DNA from: an uncultured Rhizobiaceae group bacterium
GTDB lineage: Bacteria; Pseudomonadota; Alphaproteobacteria; Rhizobiales; Rhizobiaceae
Length of the DNA: 32,791 bases
Direction of reading: 5' to 3'
Assembly (NCBI GenBank): GCA_937944165.1
Contig: CALDZF010000206.1
Span: forward strand, 1 to 32,791
In this document: in pieces, positions 23,310 through 32,143 of the stretch
How the letters are laid out: every line of letters begins with the position of its first letter
Numbering within the stretch: position 1 is the first letter of the stretch
Notes under the pieces: model-generated
What the model saw: only the letters and a program-made list of their open reading frames with translations
What the model was told of the DNA's origin: nothing
The model's database searches: none
Program-made: the position numbers and the translations under genes

Positions 23310-23717
23310 CTATCCAGGCATTCCCGAAAACTTCTTCATATCAGGATCCATCGCTGTTGATGGAATGGCACTATCACAAAATATGTTAGCGCCTGGTTTG
23401 ATTATGTCTTTTTGTTCTATACAGCCCGCCCGCAAGCCTATGACACCTTCGCGCCCTGTATTCTTGCCAGCAACTTGTGAGCCACACCTGCCACAAAATA
23501 TTTTAGTCAATGTATTGCCACTATCGGCTGGGTGACTGTACTCAGTAACCTCGCCTTTAATTTCAACCGCATCATCAGCAACAAACAATAGTGTGCCGTG
23601 CGCAGAACCCGTTGCTTGCTGGCAATCTGTACAATGACAATTAATTGCCATCTTAATTTCAGTATCGCACATATAAGAAACGTTGCCGCAAAGGCATGAA
23701 CCAGTAATTTCTGTCAT
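23310..23717 (-). CDS. GFA-family zinc protein (Mss4-like)
   Basis: 135 residues with AGGA seven bases before the ATG. All zinc ligands of the glutathione-dependent formaldehyde-activating (GFA) family are visible: C-x-C in GSCLCGN, CHCTDC, and the C-x2-C of FCGRCGS. The group is broad, and only a few members act on S-hydroxymethylglutathione; no glutathione-dependent formaldehyde dehydrogenase is nearby, so the specific activity is open. A formaldehyde-to-formate link with the FDH would be attractive but is only speculation. Confidence 0.9.
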   Translation of the reverse strand: MTEITGSCLCGNVSYMCDTEIKMAINCHCTDCQQATGSAHGTLLFVADDAVEIKGEVTEYSHPADSGNTLTKIFCGRCGSQVAGKNTGREGVIGLRAGCIEQKDIIKPGANIFCDSAIPSTAMDPDMKKFSGMPG

Positions 23718-23844
23718 AATATTATCCTTTTAATGCAAACTTAAAACTAACACGACAAACTGACAACACTAAAATTAATTGTTTTTGAATAAATACAGGA
23801 TACTTTGATAATTTAATATAACCCAATTCAAGTAGCGCGATTGC

Positions 23845-25077
23845 ATGCGATCCAAATCAACTTCATTGCACCCTAAAAAGAGGAAAGTCTCAAGCTTTTC
23901 TATTGAAGGTCAGGCTTACGAACTGGAATGTCTTGAAAACATTCCGGCAATCGCTGAAATGGAAGAGATCTGGAACACGCTAGAGAAAAAATGCCAGGAA
24001 GACTTCTCATTTTTTCAAAACTACAATTGGTGTTATGAGTATTACAAACAATTTGCAGATGATTTAACTGACAAAGATTGCCCTGTACCGCAGGTTTTTG
24101 TTTTAAAACAAGACAATAACCCTATCATGATTTGGCCAATGATGTTGTTGCAGTCAAGAATAGGTTTAAAGATATTAAGCTCTGCCTCAGAGCCACTTGG
24201 GCAATACTGCAATTTACTTTTCAACCCATCCAAATTTAATTTAGAAGTCGGAAAAGCAACCTTAAAGGCGCTTAAACAAAGTAATAATGCAGACACAATC
24301 TCGTTTAATTTTTACCCAAAAGACAGCATGTTGGAAGCAATACTTTCAAATCAAGGCATCAAAGAAAACTCTAACTTTGTTTCCTCAATTCTTGATATTA
24401 CAAGATTTAAAAATTGGGATGATTATTACAGCACCTTAACAAAATCACAGCGTAAAAACCGCAAAAGGAACAAACGTAAATTAGAAACTGAAGGCAATAT
24501 AAAATACGAGGTCTATGAGGCAGGCTCAAAAGAATACGTTAATCTGATTGAAACCGCTCTTCGCATGAAGATTGCATGGCTGGAAGAAACTGGAAGAAGT
24601 ACAGGTATATTAGGCGACAAGTGTACTTTAAAAATGTTTAAGAACCTAAAACAGACTAAAGCTAATCAAAAAATTGGCGCCTTAGTCCACGCGCTTTATT
24701 TAAACAACAAACCAATCGCCATTGAAATGGGGATGATTAAATCCAGACACTATTATTCGTATCTGGGTGCTATTGATTGGGGTTTAAGACATTTGGGACC
24801 AGGCAAAATTCAAATGGAAATGGCCTTTAAATGGGCATTTGACAATAGAATAGAAAAATTTGATCTATTCCATGATCCATCACCATATAAAGATTCGTGG
24901 ATAAACTGTAAACACCCAGTATTTAGTACAAACATACCGCTTACATATAAAGGTCGAGCCTATGTCTTATTATGGAAAACCCATCTTAGGCCAAAGCTAA
25001 AATCCATTTATCATTTTGCAAGCAATAAAACACGCAATAGGCTAAACAAAGTTCTAAGCTTGGTAAAAAGAGGCTAG
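23845..25077 (+). CDS. GNAT-superfamily acetyltransferase, BioF2/CelD-like (Acetyltransf_6)
   Basis: 410 residues. The centre (SILDITRFKNWDDYYSTLTKSQRKNRKRNKRKLE) and the following acyltransferase half (ALVHALYLNNKPIAIEMGMIKSRHYYSYLGAID, then GPGKIQMEMAFKWAFDNRIEKFDLFHDPSPYKDSW) are typical of the CelD/FemAB-like family involved in polysaccharide or cell-envelope modification. No ribosome site is seen at ATG 23845, so the start is uncertain. It stands alone, converging with the IclR gene, so its substrate cannot be inferred. Confidence 0.82.
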   Translation: MRSKSTSLHPKKRKVSSFSIEGQAYELECLENIPAIAEMEEIWNTLEKKCQEDFSFFQNYNWCYEYYKQFADDLTDKDCPVPQVFVLKQDNNPIMIWPMMLLQSRIGLKILSSASEPLGQYCNLLFNPSKFNLEVGKATLKALKQSNNADTISFNFYPKDSMLEAILSNQGIKENSNFVSSILDITRFKNWDDYYSTLTKSQRKNRKRNKRKLETEGNIKYEVYEAGSKEYVNLIETALRMKIAWLEETGRSTGILGDKCTLKMFKNLKQTKANQKIGALVHALYLNNKPIAIEMGMIKSRHYYSYLGAIDWGLRHLGPGKIQMEMAFKWAFDNRIEKFDLFHDPSPYKDSWINCKHPVFSTNIPLTYKGRAYVLLWKTHLRPKLKSIYHFASNKTRNRLNKVLSLVKRG

Positions 25078-25109
25078 GGTCGGAACCCAATTGGGAGTTG
25101 ATATCGGAA

Positions 25110-25874
25110 TTATGAAAATAATTCCTCTCCAAGCATTTTAGCCCCATTCATTAAAAACTCTTTGCATTCAAGTGCTGCCTCTAAAGACATTCTTTGTGTT
25201 GGGGCATGAAAAGCAATTGAAGCGCAATATCTGGACTTTCTATCTTTAACAGGTACGGCAACTGCAATCATGCCATCCATAAATTCCTCATTATCCACCG
25301 CATAACCCTGCTTTGCTACTTGCGTTAATTCTTCCAAAAAATGTGAAGGGTCACTAAAAGTATTTCTTGTCATCGGTTTTAAATCCATGCCGGTAACAAA
25401 TGAACGCCGCAAACTTGATGAAAGGCTTGCCAAAAACGTCTTGCCACTTGCCGTACAATGAAATGGTACGTGAGACCCCACAGGTAATTGGATTCTAAAA
25501 GGCCAATCTGTTTCCACACGATCAAGATACATCATGCCATCTTCTTCAGGCACAACTAAATTAACTGTCTCACGCACTTTATTGGCAATATCCACAAGTA
25601 CTTGTCGCAGGGCAATCTGATTACGAGAATTATATAAAATTCCTGACGCAAGGCCTTTTAATTTAGAAGAAGGTTGAAACCTTTTCCCATTCTTTTCGCG
25701 CATCAAATAGCCTTCTTGCTCCAGCGTTGTGCATAAACGATGAACCGTCTGCTTCGGTAATTTCAATTCTTGATTAATCTCTGTAGGCGTCATAGGCCTA
25801 TCAGAATTCCCAAATACCTCTAAAATTCGAAGCGTCCGCAAATTAGTTGGGATCCTGTTTTCATCACTACTCAT
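25110..25874 (-). CDS. IclR-family transcriptional regulator
   Basis: 254 residues from ATG 25874, preferred over ATG 25880 because AGGGA is then six bases upstream. Residues about 13-75 form the winged helix (TPTEINQELKLPKQTVHRLCTTLEQEGYL), and about 85-250 the effector domain (LPVGSHVPFHCTASGKTFLASL is the family signature). It is divergent from the GMC oxidoreductase and probably controls it, and perhaps the TRAP genes downstream. The effector is unknown. Confidence 0.92.
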   Translation of the reverse strand: MSSDENRIPTNLRTLRILEVFGNSDRPMTPTEINQELKLPKQTVHRLCTTLEQEGYLMREKNGKRFQPSSKLKGLASGILYNSRNQIALRQVLVDIANKVRETVNLVVPEEDGMMYLDRVETDWPFRIQLPVGSHVPFHCTASGKTFLASLSSSLRRSFVTGMDLKPMTRNTFSDPSHFLEELTQVAKQGYAVDNEEFMDGMIAVAVPVKDRKSRYCASIAFHAPTQRMSLEAALECKEFLMNGAKMLGEELFS

Positions 25875-25971
25875 TTTCATTCCCTATACTTGTGGCTAAC
25901 TTAAAACCTGAATACATTTATTGAATTATTCCGCTTGCGATTCATTTCATTTCATGATTTTATTAATTAGC

Positions 25972-25986
25972 GAGACAAAAAGTCTC
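25972..25986. promoter_or_regulatory. Inverted repeat in the IclR-GMC divergent region
   Basis: GAGAC (25972-25976), five As, GTCTC (25982-25986), then TTTTTT on the plus strand. The position, 40 bp upstream of the GMC start, allows either an IclR-type operator or a short terminator-like leader hairpin. Confidence 0.35.
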
Positions 25987-26026
25987 ATTTTTTGAGCTTA
26001 TTGTCTAGTGCTTGGAGAGAATAAAG

Positions 26027-27631
26027 TTGGAATTTGATTTTATAGTAGTTGGAGCCGGTTCAGCCGGATGTCCATTGGCTAATCGTCTGTCAGAGAACGG
26101 ACGCTATAAAGTTGCGCTTGTGGAAGCTGGTGGCAAAGATACAAATCCATGGATACACGTGCCGGTCGGCTACTTCAAGACAATGGGCAATCCAAAAACC
26201 GATTGGTGTTATAAAACAGAATCTGATCCAGGTATCAATGGTCGTGCAATTCCTTGGCCTCGAGGCAAAGTTCTTGGTGGGTCAAGTTCTATTAATGGAC
26301 TTTTATATGTACGTGGCCAGGCCGAAGATTTCGAAGGCTGGCGCCAAATGGGCAATGCCGGCTGGGGGTGGGACGATGTTCTACCTTACTTCAAAAAAGC
26401 AGAAAACTGGGAAGAAGGAAAAGGCGAAGACCGTGGAACAGGTGGTCCGCTCAATGTTTCCCCTACCCGATTGAAGCGTGATATCGTTGACGCGTGGATA
26501 AAATCCGCAGTTGACGCAGGCTACAAAGAAAACGAAGACTATAATAATGGCGACCAGGAAGGTGTTGGCTACTTCCAATTAACTGCGAAAAACGGACAAC
26601 GCTGCTCGTCGGCAGTTGCCTATCTAAAGCCGATCAGAGGTCGTTCAAACCTTGTAATTTTCACCAACTCTCAAGCAGAAAAACTTGTCCTTGATGGTAA
26701 GCGTGTTACGGGTGTTAAAATCCGCAAAGGTGGCCCAAAGGGCGAGCTTGTGGAACTTACAGTAAATAAAGAAGTTGTTCTGGCATCCGGAGCGATTGGC
26801 TCACCGCAACTTCTCATGGTATCGGGCATTGGTCCTAAGGATCAGCTTAAAAACAACGGCATAGAAATTGTTCAAGAGCTTTCAGGCGTGGGCCAAAACT
26901 TACAAGATCATTTGCAGGCGCGCCCTGTTTACAAGGTGAATGTTTCTACCATCAACATTGAAGTTGGTAATTTCATTAAGCAAGGCATGATTGGTCTTCA
27001 ATACATTTTAGCTCGTACTGGCCCAATGACAATGGCAGCCAGTCTTGGAACAGGTTTCCTCAAAACCCGCGAAGATCTTGCAACGCCAGACATTCAGTTC
27101 CACATCCAGCCCTGGAGTGCTGATAGCCCTGCTGAAGGCCCTCACAAATTTTCCGCATTTACATCATCTGTATTGCAAATGCGTCCAGAAAGTGCTGGCC
27201 ATTTGGAACTGACTTCAAACGACATGCGCGAATACCCAAAAATTCATCCAAACTATCTGGCGACCAAGCTTGATTGCGATACGATGGTCGAAGGCTTACG
27301 TATTTCACATAAAATCACTCAACATGGTCCGTTAAAAGATATTATCACTGGTCAGCATAATCCTGATGCAAGTCTGGATTTTGACGATTATGATACAGTG
27401 CTTGATTGGGCAAGAAGTAATTCCACAACAATTTACCATCCTACCGGCACCTGCAAAATGGGTAATGATCCAATGGCAGTCGTTGATGAACGCCTAAAGG
27501 TACGTGGTGTAGAAGGAATACGTGTTGCAGATTGCTCCATTATGCCTATCATCACATCTGGCAATACAAATGCACCCGCTATAATGATTGGTGAAAAATG
27601 TGCAGCCATGATGTTGGAGGACGCAGGATGA
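26027..27631 (+). CDS. GMC-family FAD oxidoreductase (alcohol/choline dehydrogenase-like)
   Basis: 534 residues from TTG 26027, with GGAGAG upstream; the in-frame TTG at 26012 contains that ribosome site. The FAD dinucleotide motif GAGSAGCPLANRLS is followed by the GMC signature 1 (PRGKVLGGSSSINGLLYVRG) and signature 2 (GAIGSPQLLMVSGIGP). The catalytic pair is visible: His471 in TIYHPTGTCKMG and Asn515 in SGNTNAP. It is cytosolic and oxidises a primary or secondary alcohol; the substrate is not predictable from sequence. It is divergent from IclR and followed 44 bp later by a TerC gene. Confidence 0.92.
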   Translation: MEFDFIVVGAGSAGCPLANRLSENGRYKVALVEAGGKDTNPWIHVPVGYFKTMGNPKTDWCYKTESDPGINGRAIPWPRGKVLGGSSSINGLLYVRGQAEDFEGWRQMGNAGWGWDDVLPYFKKAENWEEGKGEDRGTGGPLNVSPTRLKRDIVDAWIKSAVDAGYKENEDYNNGDQEGVGYFQLTAKNGQRCSSAVAYLKPIRGRSNLVIFTNSQAEKLVLDGKRVTGVKIRKGGPKGELVELTVNKEVVLASGAIGSPQLLMVSGIGPKDQLKNNGIEIVQELSGVGQNLQDHLQARPVYKVNVSTINIEVGNFIKQGMIGLQYILARTGPMTMAASLGTGFLKTREDLATPDIQFHIQPWSADSPAEGPHKFSAFTSSVLQMRPESAGHLELTSNDMREYPKIHPNYLATKLDCDTMVEGLRISHKITQHGPLKDIITGQHNPDASLDFDDYDTVLDWARSNSTTIYHPTGTCKMGNDPMAVVDERLKVRGVEGIRVADCSIMPIITSGNTNAPAIMIGEKCAAMMLEDAG

Positions 27632-27675
27632 CAACTTTAATTATAACTCAAAATAAATCGGAGCACGTTTTCTAA

Positions 27676-28341
27676 ATGTTTGAATTTCTATCCGACGCGG
27701 CCACTTTCGATACAATCCTTGACTACGGCAAGATTATCATTGCCGATATCGTATTATCAGGCGACAACGCTCTTATTATCGGGATGGCTGCCGCTGGACT
27801 GGCTCCAGAATTACGTAAAAAAGCTATTATTTTTGGCATGGTGGTTGCTGCAGTTTTACGCATTCTCTTTGCCCTTGTTGCAACTTACCTGCTTGATATC
27901 CCAGGTCTACTCTTAGTGGGTGGACTACTACTGTTTTATGTATGCTGGGGACTTTATAAAGAGATCAAATCTGGTCATGCAGAAGAAGAAACTGATCCTT
28001 TGGCAATTGCCGAAAATATGGATAAGGAAAACCCTGACAAACCAAAACGCACACTCAAGCAAGCACTCATTGCCATTACCATCGCCGATGTATCCATGTC
28101 ACTCGATAACGTGATAGCAGTTGCAGCGATTGCTGATGGCGATTCTAACAAGTTAATCATAGGCTTAGGCCTTGCAATATTGTTGATGGCCTTTGCTGCG
28201 ACATTAATTATGAAACTTCTTACACGTTACCCATGGATTTCTTGGGCAGGCCTGATAGTGTTGATATATGTATCAGCCGAGATGTTGTATCGAGGTATAT
28301 TTGACCCAGGTAGAGGTATACTTTCTTACTTGGGTTATTGA
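27676..28341 (+). CDS. TerC-family integral membrane protein (YjbE-type)
   Basis: 221 residues with about seven helices. The two family repeats with conserved acidic-Asn pairs are seen: IADIVLSGDNALIIGMAA (residues 22-39) and IADVSMSLDNVIAVAAIA (about 136-153). TerC/Alx/YjbE proteins are linked to metal (manganese, tellurite) homeostasis. Its insertion between the GMC and TRAP genes may be positional only. Confidence 0.9.
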   Translation: MFEFLSDAATFDTILDYGKIIIADIVLSGDNALIIGMAAAGLAPELRKKAIIFGMVVAAVLRILFALVATYLLDIPGLLLVGGLLLFYVCWGLYKEIKSGHAEEETDPLAIAENMDKENPDKPKRTLKQALIAITIADVSMSLDNVIAVAAIADGDSNKLIIGLGLAILLMAFAATLIMKLLTRYPWISWAGLIVLIYVSAEMLYRGIFDPGRGILSYLGY

Positions 28342-28348
28342 TAAGAAT

Positions 28349-28413
28349 TTGGCAGTTAATTCTGCCAATATAGATTGTGGTGAACCACCATCCCCCCTGC
28401 ACCTTCGGCAGGG
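28349..28413. promoter_or_regulatory. Three tandem inverted repeats upstream of dctP
   Basis: (a) TTGGCAG (28349-28355) and CTGCCAA (28362-28368); (b) GTGGT (28377-28381), GA, ACCAC (28384-28388); (c) CCCTGC (28395-28400) and GCAGGG (28408-28413) with a 7-nt loop. Repeat (a) also contains TTGGCA, a possible -35 hexamer, with TAGATT 16 nt downstream as a weak -10, which would put repeat (b) at the transcript start. Promoter, operator and leader hairpin are all inferred. Confidence 0.4.
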
Positions 28414-28470
28414 AATTTTGATGGCACTACAAATTGTTCGAAGGAGAGGAAGACAAAAGGGAGGAATACC

Positions 28471-29577
28471 ATGTCTATTCTATCTAAAACTACGAAAGTG
28501 CTAGCAGGTTCTGCTGTTGCTCTTTCAATCACTGCTTCTGCTGCATTTGCAGAAACAGTAATCCGCGTCCAGTCAGTGATCTCTGCGAAAGCTGACGAAG
28601 TTGTAATGCTTAAAGCATTCGGCCAAGACGTATCTGACCTAACTGGTGGCGAAATCAAGTTTGAAGTTCTACCAGCTGGTGCAGTTGTCGGCGTTAAAGA
28701 AACTCTTGACGCTGTTGATAAAGGCCTTGTTGAAGGTGGTTTTGCTTGGACTCACTACTGGTCAGGTAAGCACCCTGCTGCAATGCTATTCGGCTCACCA
28801 GTTGCTGGTGCCGGAGTTGGTATCGACAACATTGCGTTCCTATCATGGTTCCAGTTTGGTGGTGGTAAAGAACTTTACGACCAGCTTTGGGACGAAATGG
28901 GTGTAAACGTAAAAGGCTTCATGCTACAGCCAGTGGGTCCAGAAGCCCTTGGTTGGTTCAAAGAGCCGATTACATCAATGGACGACTTCCGTAAATATCG
29001 TTTCCGCACACCTCCAGGTATTCCTGGCCAAACATATAAAGACATTGGCGTTGCTTCTGTTGCTATGGGTGGCGGTGACATTCTTCCAGCTCTTGAAAAA
29101 GGCACAATCGATGCAGCTGAATGGTGCTGCCCGAAGCCTGATTCAGTGTTTGGTTTCCAAAAAGTGCTTAAGCACTACTACCTACAGGGTCTACACCAGG
29201 TTGTTGTGAACGCTGACTTGTACATCAACAAAGATGTCTACAACTCACTAACGCCACTTCAGCAAAAAGCTCTTGAAGTTGCTGCTAATGCATCACTTTC
29301 AAAGTCAATGTCTTACCGCATCTACGAAAACGGTAAAGCTTTGAAAGACTTGACTGAAAACCATGGTGTTATTCTACATGACACGCCTGCTGATTACTTC
29401 CCAGCATACATGAATGCTGCAAAAGCATCACTTGAAAAGAACGCTGCTGAAAACGCATTCTTCGCTAAAGTATGGCAGTCACAAAAAGACTTCGCTGCAA
29501 TCGCAGTTCCTTTCTGGGCTGGTTCACAGGCTTCTAACGCTGCTCTCGGTAAAGCTTTCGCTGACACTGTAAAGTAA
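28471..29577 (+). CDS. dctP: TRAP transporter solute-binding protein (DctP family)
   Basis: 368 residues with GGGAGG six bases before ATG. A signal peptide is cut near SAAFAET (residue about 28). The DctP family pattern is present: LKAFGQDVSDLTGG, then DDFRKYRFRTPPGIPGQTYKDIGV with the carboxylate-binding Arg, then KGTIDAAEWCCPKPD. This resembles the COG4663 (TakP/FcbT1-like) branch, for 2-oxo or aromatic acids, but the pocket segment after EW is CCP, not the usual VGPY. Codon use leans to GCT, GGT and CTA, unlike most neighbours, as for a highly expressed gene. The fused membrane permease follows after a hairpin. Confidence 0.92.
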   Translation: MSILSKTTKVLAGSAVALSITASAAFAETVIRVQSVISAKADEVVMLKAFGQDVSDLTGGEIKFEVLPAGAVVGVKETLDAVDKGLVEGGFAWTHYWSGKHPAAMLFGSPVAGAGVGIDNIAFLSWFQFGGGKELYDQLWDEMGVNVKGFMLQPVGPEALGWFKEPITSMDDFRKYRFRTPPGIPGQTYKDIGVASVAMGGGDILPALEKGTIDAAEWCCPKPDSVFGFQKVLKHYYLQGLHQVVVNADLYINKDVYNSLTPLQQKALEVAANASLSKSMSYRIYENGKALKDLTENHGVILHDTPADYFPAYMNAAKASLEKNAAENAFFAKVWQSQKDFAAIAVPFWAGSQASNAALGKAFADTVK

Positions 29578-29594
29578 GTTAGACTTGCATATTT

Positions 29595-29617
29595 GGCGGG
29601 AGCTCTTAGTTCCCGCC
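29595..29617 (+). terminator. Intercistronic hairpin between dctP and dctQM
   Basis: GGCGGGA (29595-29601) and TCCCGCC (29611-29617) form a 7-bp GC-rich stem with a 9-nt loop, followed by ATCTTATCTTTTTT. It is terminator-like but imperfect, consistent with partial termination or 3' protection, keeping the binding protein in excess over the permease. Confidence 0.65.
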
Positions 29618-29696
29618 ATCTTATCTTTTTTGGAAATGTCACCTGTTTGAGTGACCTTTGGAAAAAAGATAAAATAAGGATTGGGGAGATCCAAAC

Positions 29697-32054
29697 ATGG
29701 CCGAAGAAGTAATTCCGGACGATCTAGATACCACTGATGAATCCATTGCGGAACGCCGCAATGAGAAAGCAGGCTATACACCAGAGGACATGACCTCATG
29801 GCAGCGCCCCATCACAGCAACCATCGACATTATCAACGAATGGGCAGGTAGATTAACGTGTTTACTTCTCATACCGCTTATCTTCTCTATGGTCTTTGAA
29901 GTTGTCTCGCGTAAAGCTTTTGCTGTTTTAACAGATTACGGCCTAAACGAACTGGCTCGTGACTGGGGTTTAGGCCCTACTCTATGGGTCTATGATACAT
30001 CCAGAATGCTGGGCGGCGTCATCTTTATGGCAGCGGCTGCTTATGCTTTGATGCGCGGCGTTCACATTCGTGCAGACTTTATCTATCGTAATTGGACACC
30101 AAAAACGCAAGCAACTGTAGATGCAGCGCTTTATCTACTCTTCTATTTCCCTGCCATGTTGTTCTTCTTCTGGTCAGCATTGGATTACGGACTTGATGCT
30201 TTCGGAAAAAGCATATTTGACCCGGTAGGTTGGGAGCGCGCGTCTGATAGTACTTGGGCTCCAATTCTATGGCCTGCACGTATCTTTATGCCAATCGGTG
30301 CATTCTTGTTACTATTACAAGGCTTGCCAGAACTGTTTAGATGTTTCCATCAAATGGGGCCAGTACGTGAAGCAAAGTTTGTTCGTCTGCTAATTCCATA
30401 TATTATTATTTTAGGAATAATCTTTACTGCTGTTTTCTTCCCTAAAACCCTTCCACTGTTTGAGTGGCTCGGACTAACTGGCAAAGCAGCTTTCTCGAAA
30501 GAAATCATCGGTCTGTTCATGTTAGCAGCAATGCTCTTTGTGATTTTCATTGGCTTCCCAATTTCATTCACATTGATCTTTCTTGCTTTCACATTCGGTG
30601 CTTGGGGATCAGGGAGTGCACTAACTTTCTTCCTGCAAACACTACAAACCAATTCGACCATGTTGGACGACCAATTGGTTGCGGTTCCATTGTTCATTTT
30701 GATGGGCATCGTGATGGAACAAGCAGGACTTATGGAACGTTTATTTAATGCAGTTCAAATGATGATGTCGAAAACACGCGGCGCTCTTTATATCGCTGTT
30801 CTATTCGTATCAACCATCTTTGCTGCTGCTACAGGTATTGTGGGCGCATCTGTTACCATACTTGGTATCATGGCTGCAAAAACCATGAACAAGTCTGGTT
30901 ATAATGTTCGCATGGCGGCTGGTACGATCACTGCGGGCGGCACGTTGGGTATTTTGATCCCACCATCAATTATGTTGATTGTTATGGGGCCTGTTCTGGA
31001 AATTCCGGTAACAGATCTCTTCCGTGCAGCGATTATTCCAGGTGTGCTTCTTGCATCCCTTTACATCATCTATGCAGTAGGTCGTTGTATGATTAATCCG
31101 TCGCTGGGTCCAATCCTTCCACCAGATGAGCAACCAGAAACATCGCCATATTATTTTATGGAAGTTGTCTTGGTGATGAGTTCATTGGTTGTTTTCGTAT
31201 GGTTGATAACAATCGGTGCTGCGACAGGCTTTGGTCTTTTCCCACTTGATGGTCTGCTTGTTCCAATCCTTTGGCTTGGCGTCATGTTTGGCGTCTACAA
31301 ATGGGCAAGAGCAACACGACCAGGAGGCTTCTACTTCTCAGATCTTTGGTATGAATTCTTCATGGGATTAGTACCACCAACTGTGCTGATTGCATTTGCT
31401 TTGGGTTCGATCCTGGCTGGTTGGGCAACGCCAGCAGAAGCAGCAGCCTGTGGTGCCTTCGGCGCGATTGTTCTCTCCCTTGGTTATGGACGTTTCAGCT
31501 TCAAGGGCTTTTATGGCGCGTTAATCAAAACACTGGAAATTTCAGTATTGATTATGTTCCTTGTGGCAGCATCAAATTTCTTTGGTGCTGTGTTCTCAAA
31601 CCTTGGTACGCCGAAATTCTTAACCGAAGTTCTGCTTTCACTAGACCTTTCAGTAGGCGCAATGCTCATCCTGGTTATGGCATTGGTCTTCTTGCTGGGC
31701 TGGCCTCTGGAGTGGGTACCAATCGTTTTGATTATCGTTCCAATCCTTGTGCCACTATTGGTTCAGTTAAATGTAAACCTTACCTGGTTCGCAATCCTTG
31801 TGGCGGTAAACCTTCAAACCGCTTGGCTAAGTCCGCCAGTGGCGCTCTCGGCTTACTTCTTGAAAGGCGTTGTTCCGGAATGGGATCTAAAAGACATTTA
31901 CTTCGGCATGATGCAATTTATGGTCATCCAAGTAATTGGCCTTATGTTGATCTTCATATTCCCAGGCTTCGCGCTTTGGCTACCAGACTTCTTGTCCAGT
32001 GCCGGATCTCCAGGCTTCTTAAGCTACGAAGGTTTCCCTTCTCCAGCGCAATAA
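29697..32054 (+). CDS. TRAP transporter fused permease, DctQ-DctM
   Basis: 785 residues. The N-terminal cytosolic tail is followed by four DctQ-type helices (about 50-215; GVHIRADFIYRNWTPK and the FLLLLQGLPE end), then the large DctM part (about 230-770) with the family motifs AATGIVGASVTILGIMAAKTM and GTITAGGTLGILIPPSIMLI. Fusion of the small and large subunits into one gene is seen in several alphaproteobacterial TRAP systems. It uses the sodium or proton gradient to import the DctP ligand. GGGGAG lies about eight bases before ATG. Confidence 0.93.
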   Translation: MAEEVIPDDLDTTDESIAERRNEKAGYTPEDMTSWQRPITATIDIINEWAGRLTCLLLIPLIFSMVFEVVSRKAFAVLTDYGLNELARDWGLGPTLWVYDTSRMLGGVIFMAAAAYALMRGVHIRADFIYRNWTPKTQATVDAALYLLFYFPAMLFFFWSALDYGLDAFGKSIFDPVGWERASDSTWAPILWPARIFMPIGAFLLLLQGLPELFRCFHQMGPVREAKFVRLLIPYIIILGIIFTAVFFPKTLPLFEWLGLTGKAAFSKEIIGLFMLAAMLFVIFIGFPISFTLIFLAFTFGAWGSGSALTFFLQTLQTNSTMLDDQLVAVPLFILMGIVMEQAGLMERLFNAVQMMMSKTRGALYIAVLFVSTIFAAATGIVGASVTILGIMAAKTMNKSGYNVRMAAGTITAGGTLGILIPPSIMLIVMGPVLEIPVTDLFRAAIIPGVLLASLYIIYAVGRCMINPSLGPILPPDEQPETSPYYFMEVVLVMSSLVVFVWLITIGAATGFGLFPLDGLLVPILWLGVMFGVYKWARATRPGGFYFSDLWYEFFMGLVPPTVLIAFALGSILAGWATPAEAAACGAFGAIVLSLGYGRFSFKGFYGALIKTLEISVLIMFLVAASNFFGAVFSNLGTPKFLTEVLLSLDLSVGAMLILVMALVFLLGWPLEWVPIVLIIVPILVPLLVQLNVNLTWFAILVAVNLQTAWLSPPVALSAYFLKGVVPEWDLKDIYFGMMQFMVIQVIGLMLIFIFPGFALWLPDFLSSAGSPGFLSYEGFPSPAQ

Positions 32055-32073
32055 GATGAAGTAAAAAAGTTCT

Positions 32074-32130
32074 CCTCCCTTGCAGTCACGTTTGAAAAAG
32101 CGTAGCTGCGAGGGAGGGTTTTTATTTTGT
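32074..32130 (+). terminator. Rho-independent terminator after dctQM
   Basis: CCTCCCTTGCAG (32074-32085) and CTGCGAGGGAGG (32106-32117) form a 12-bp stem with one wobble pair and a 20-nt loop, followed by TTTTTATTTT. It separates the TRAP genes from the SDR gene that starts 27 bp downstream of the stem, so the SDR gene may need read-through or its own promoter. Confidence 0.88.
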
Positions 32131-32143
32131 ATTGAGGAAAACC

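Noticed and set aside
23310-23717. GFA-like gene as a formaldehyde oxidation partner of the FDH
   Set aside because: No glutathione-dependent formaldehyde dehydrogenase or S-formylglutathione hydrolase is nearby, and most GFA-family members have other or unknown roles.
25086-25095. Palindrome CCCAATTGGG between the acetyltransferase and IclR genes
   Set aside because: Too short to separate from chance, no T-run, and it lies in a convergent gap where no operator is expected.
27676-28341. TerC as part of the TRAP substrate pathway
   Set aside because: The family is linked to metal homeostasis, and the adjacent promoter-like repeats suggest the TRAP genes are transcribed separately; co-location is probably incidental.
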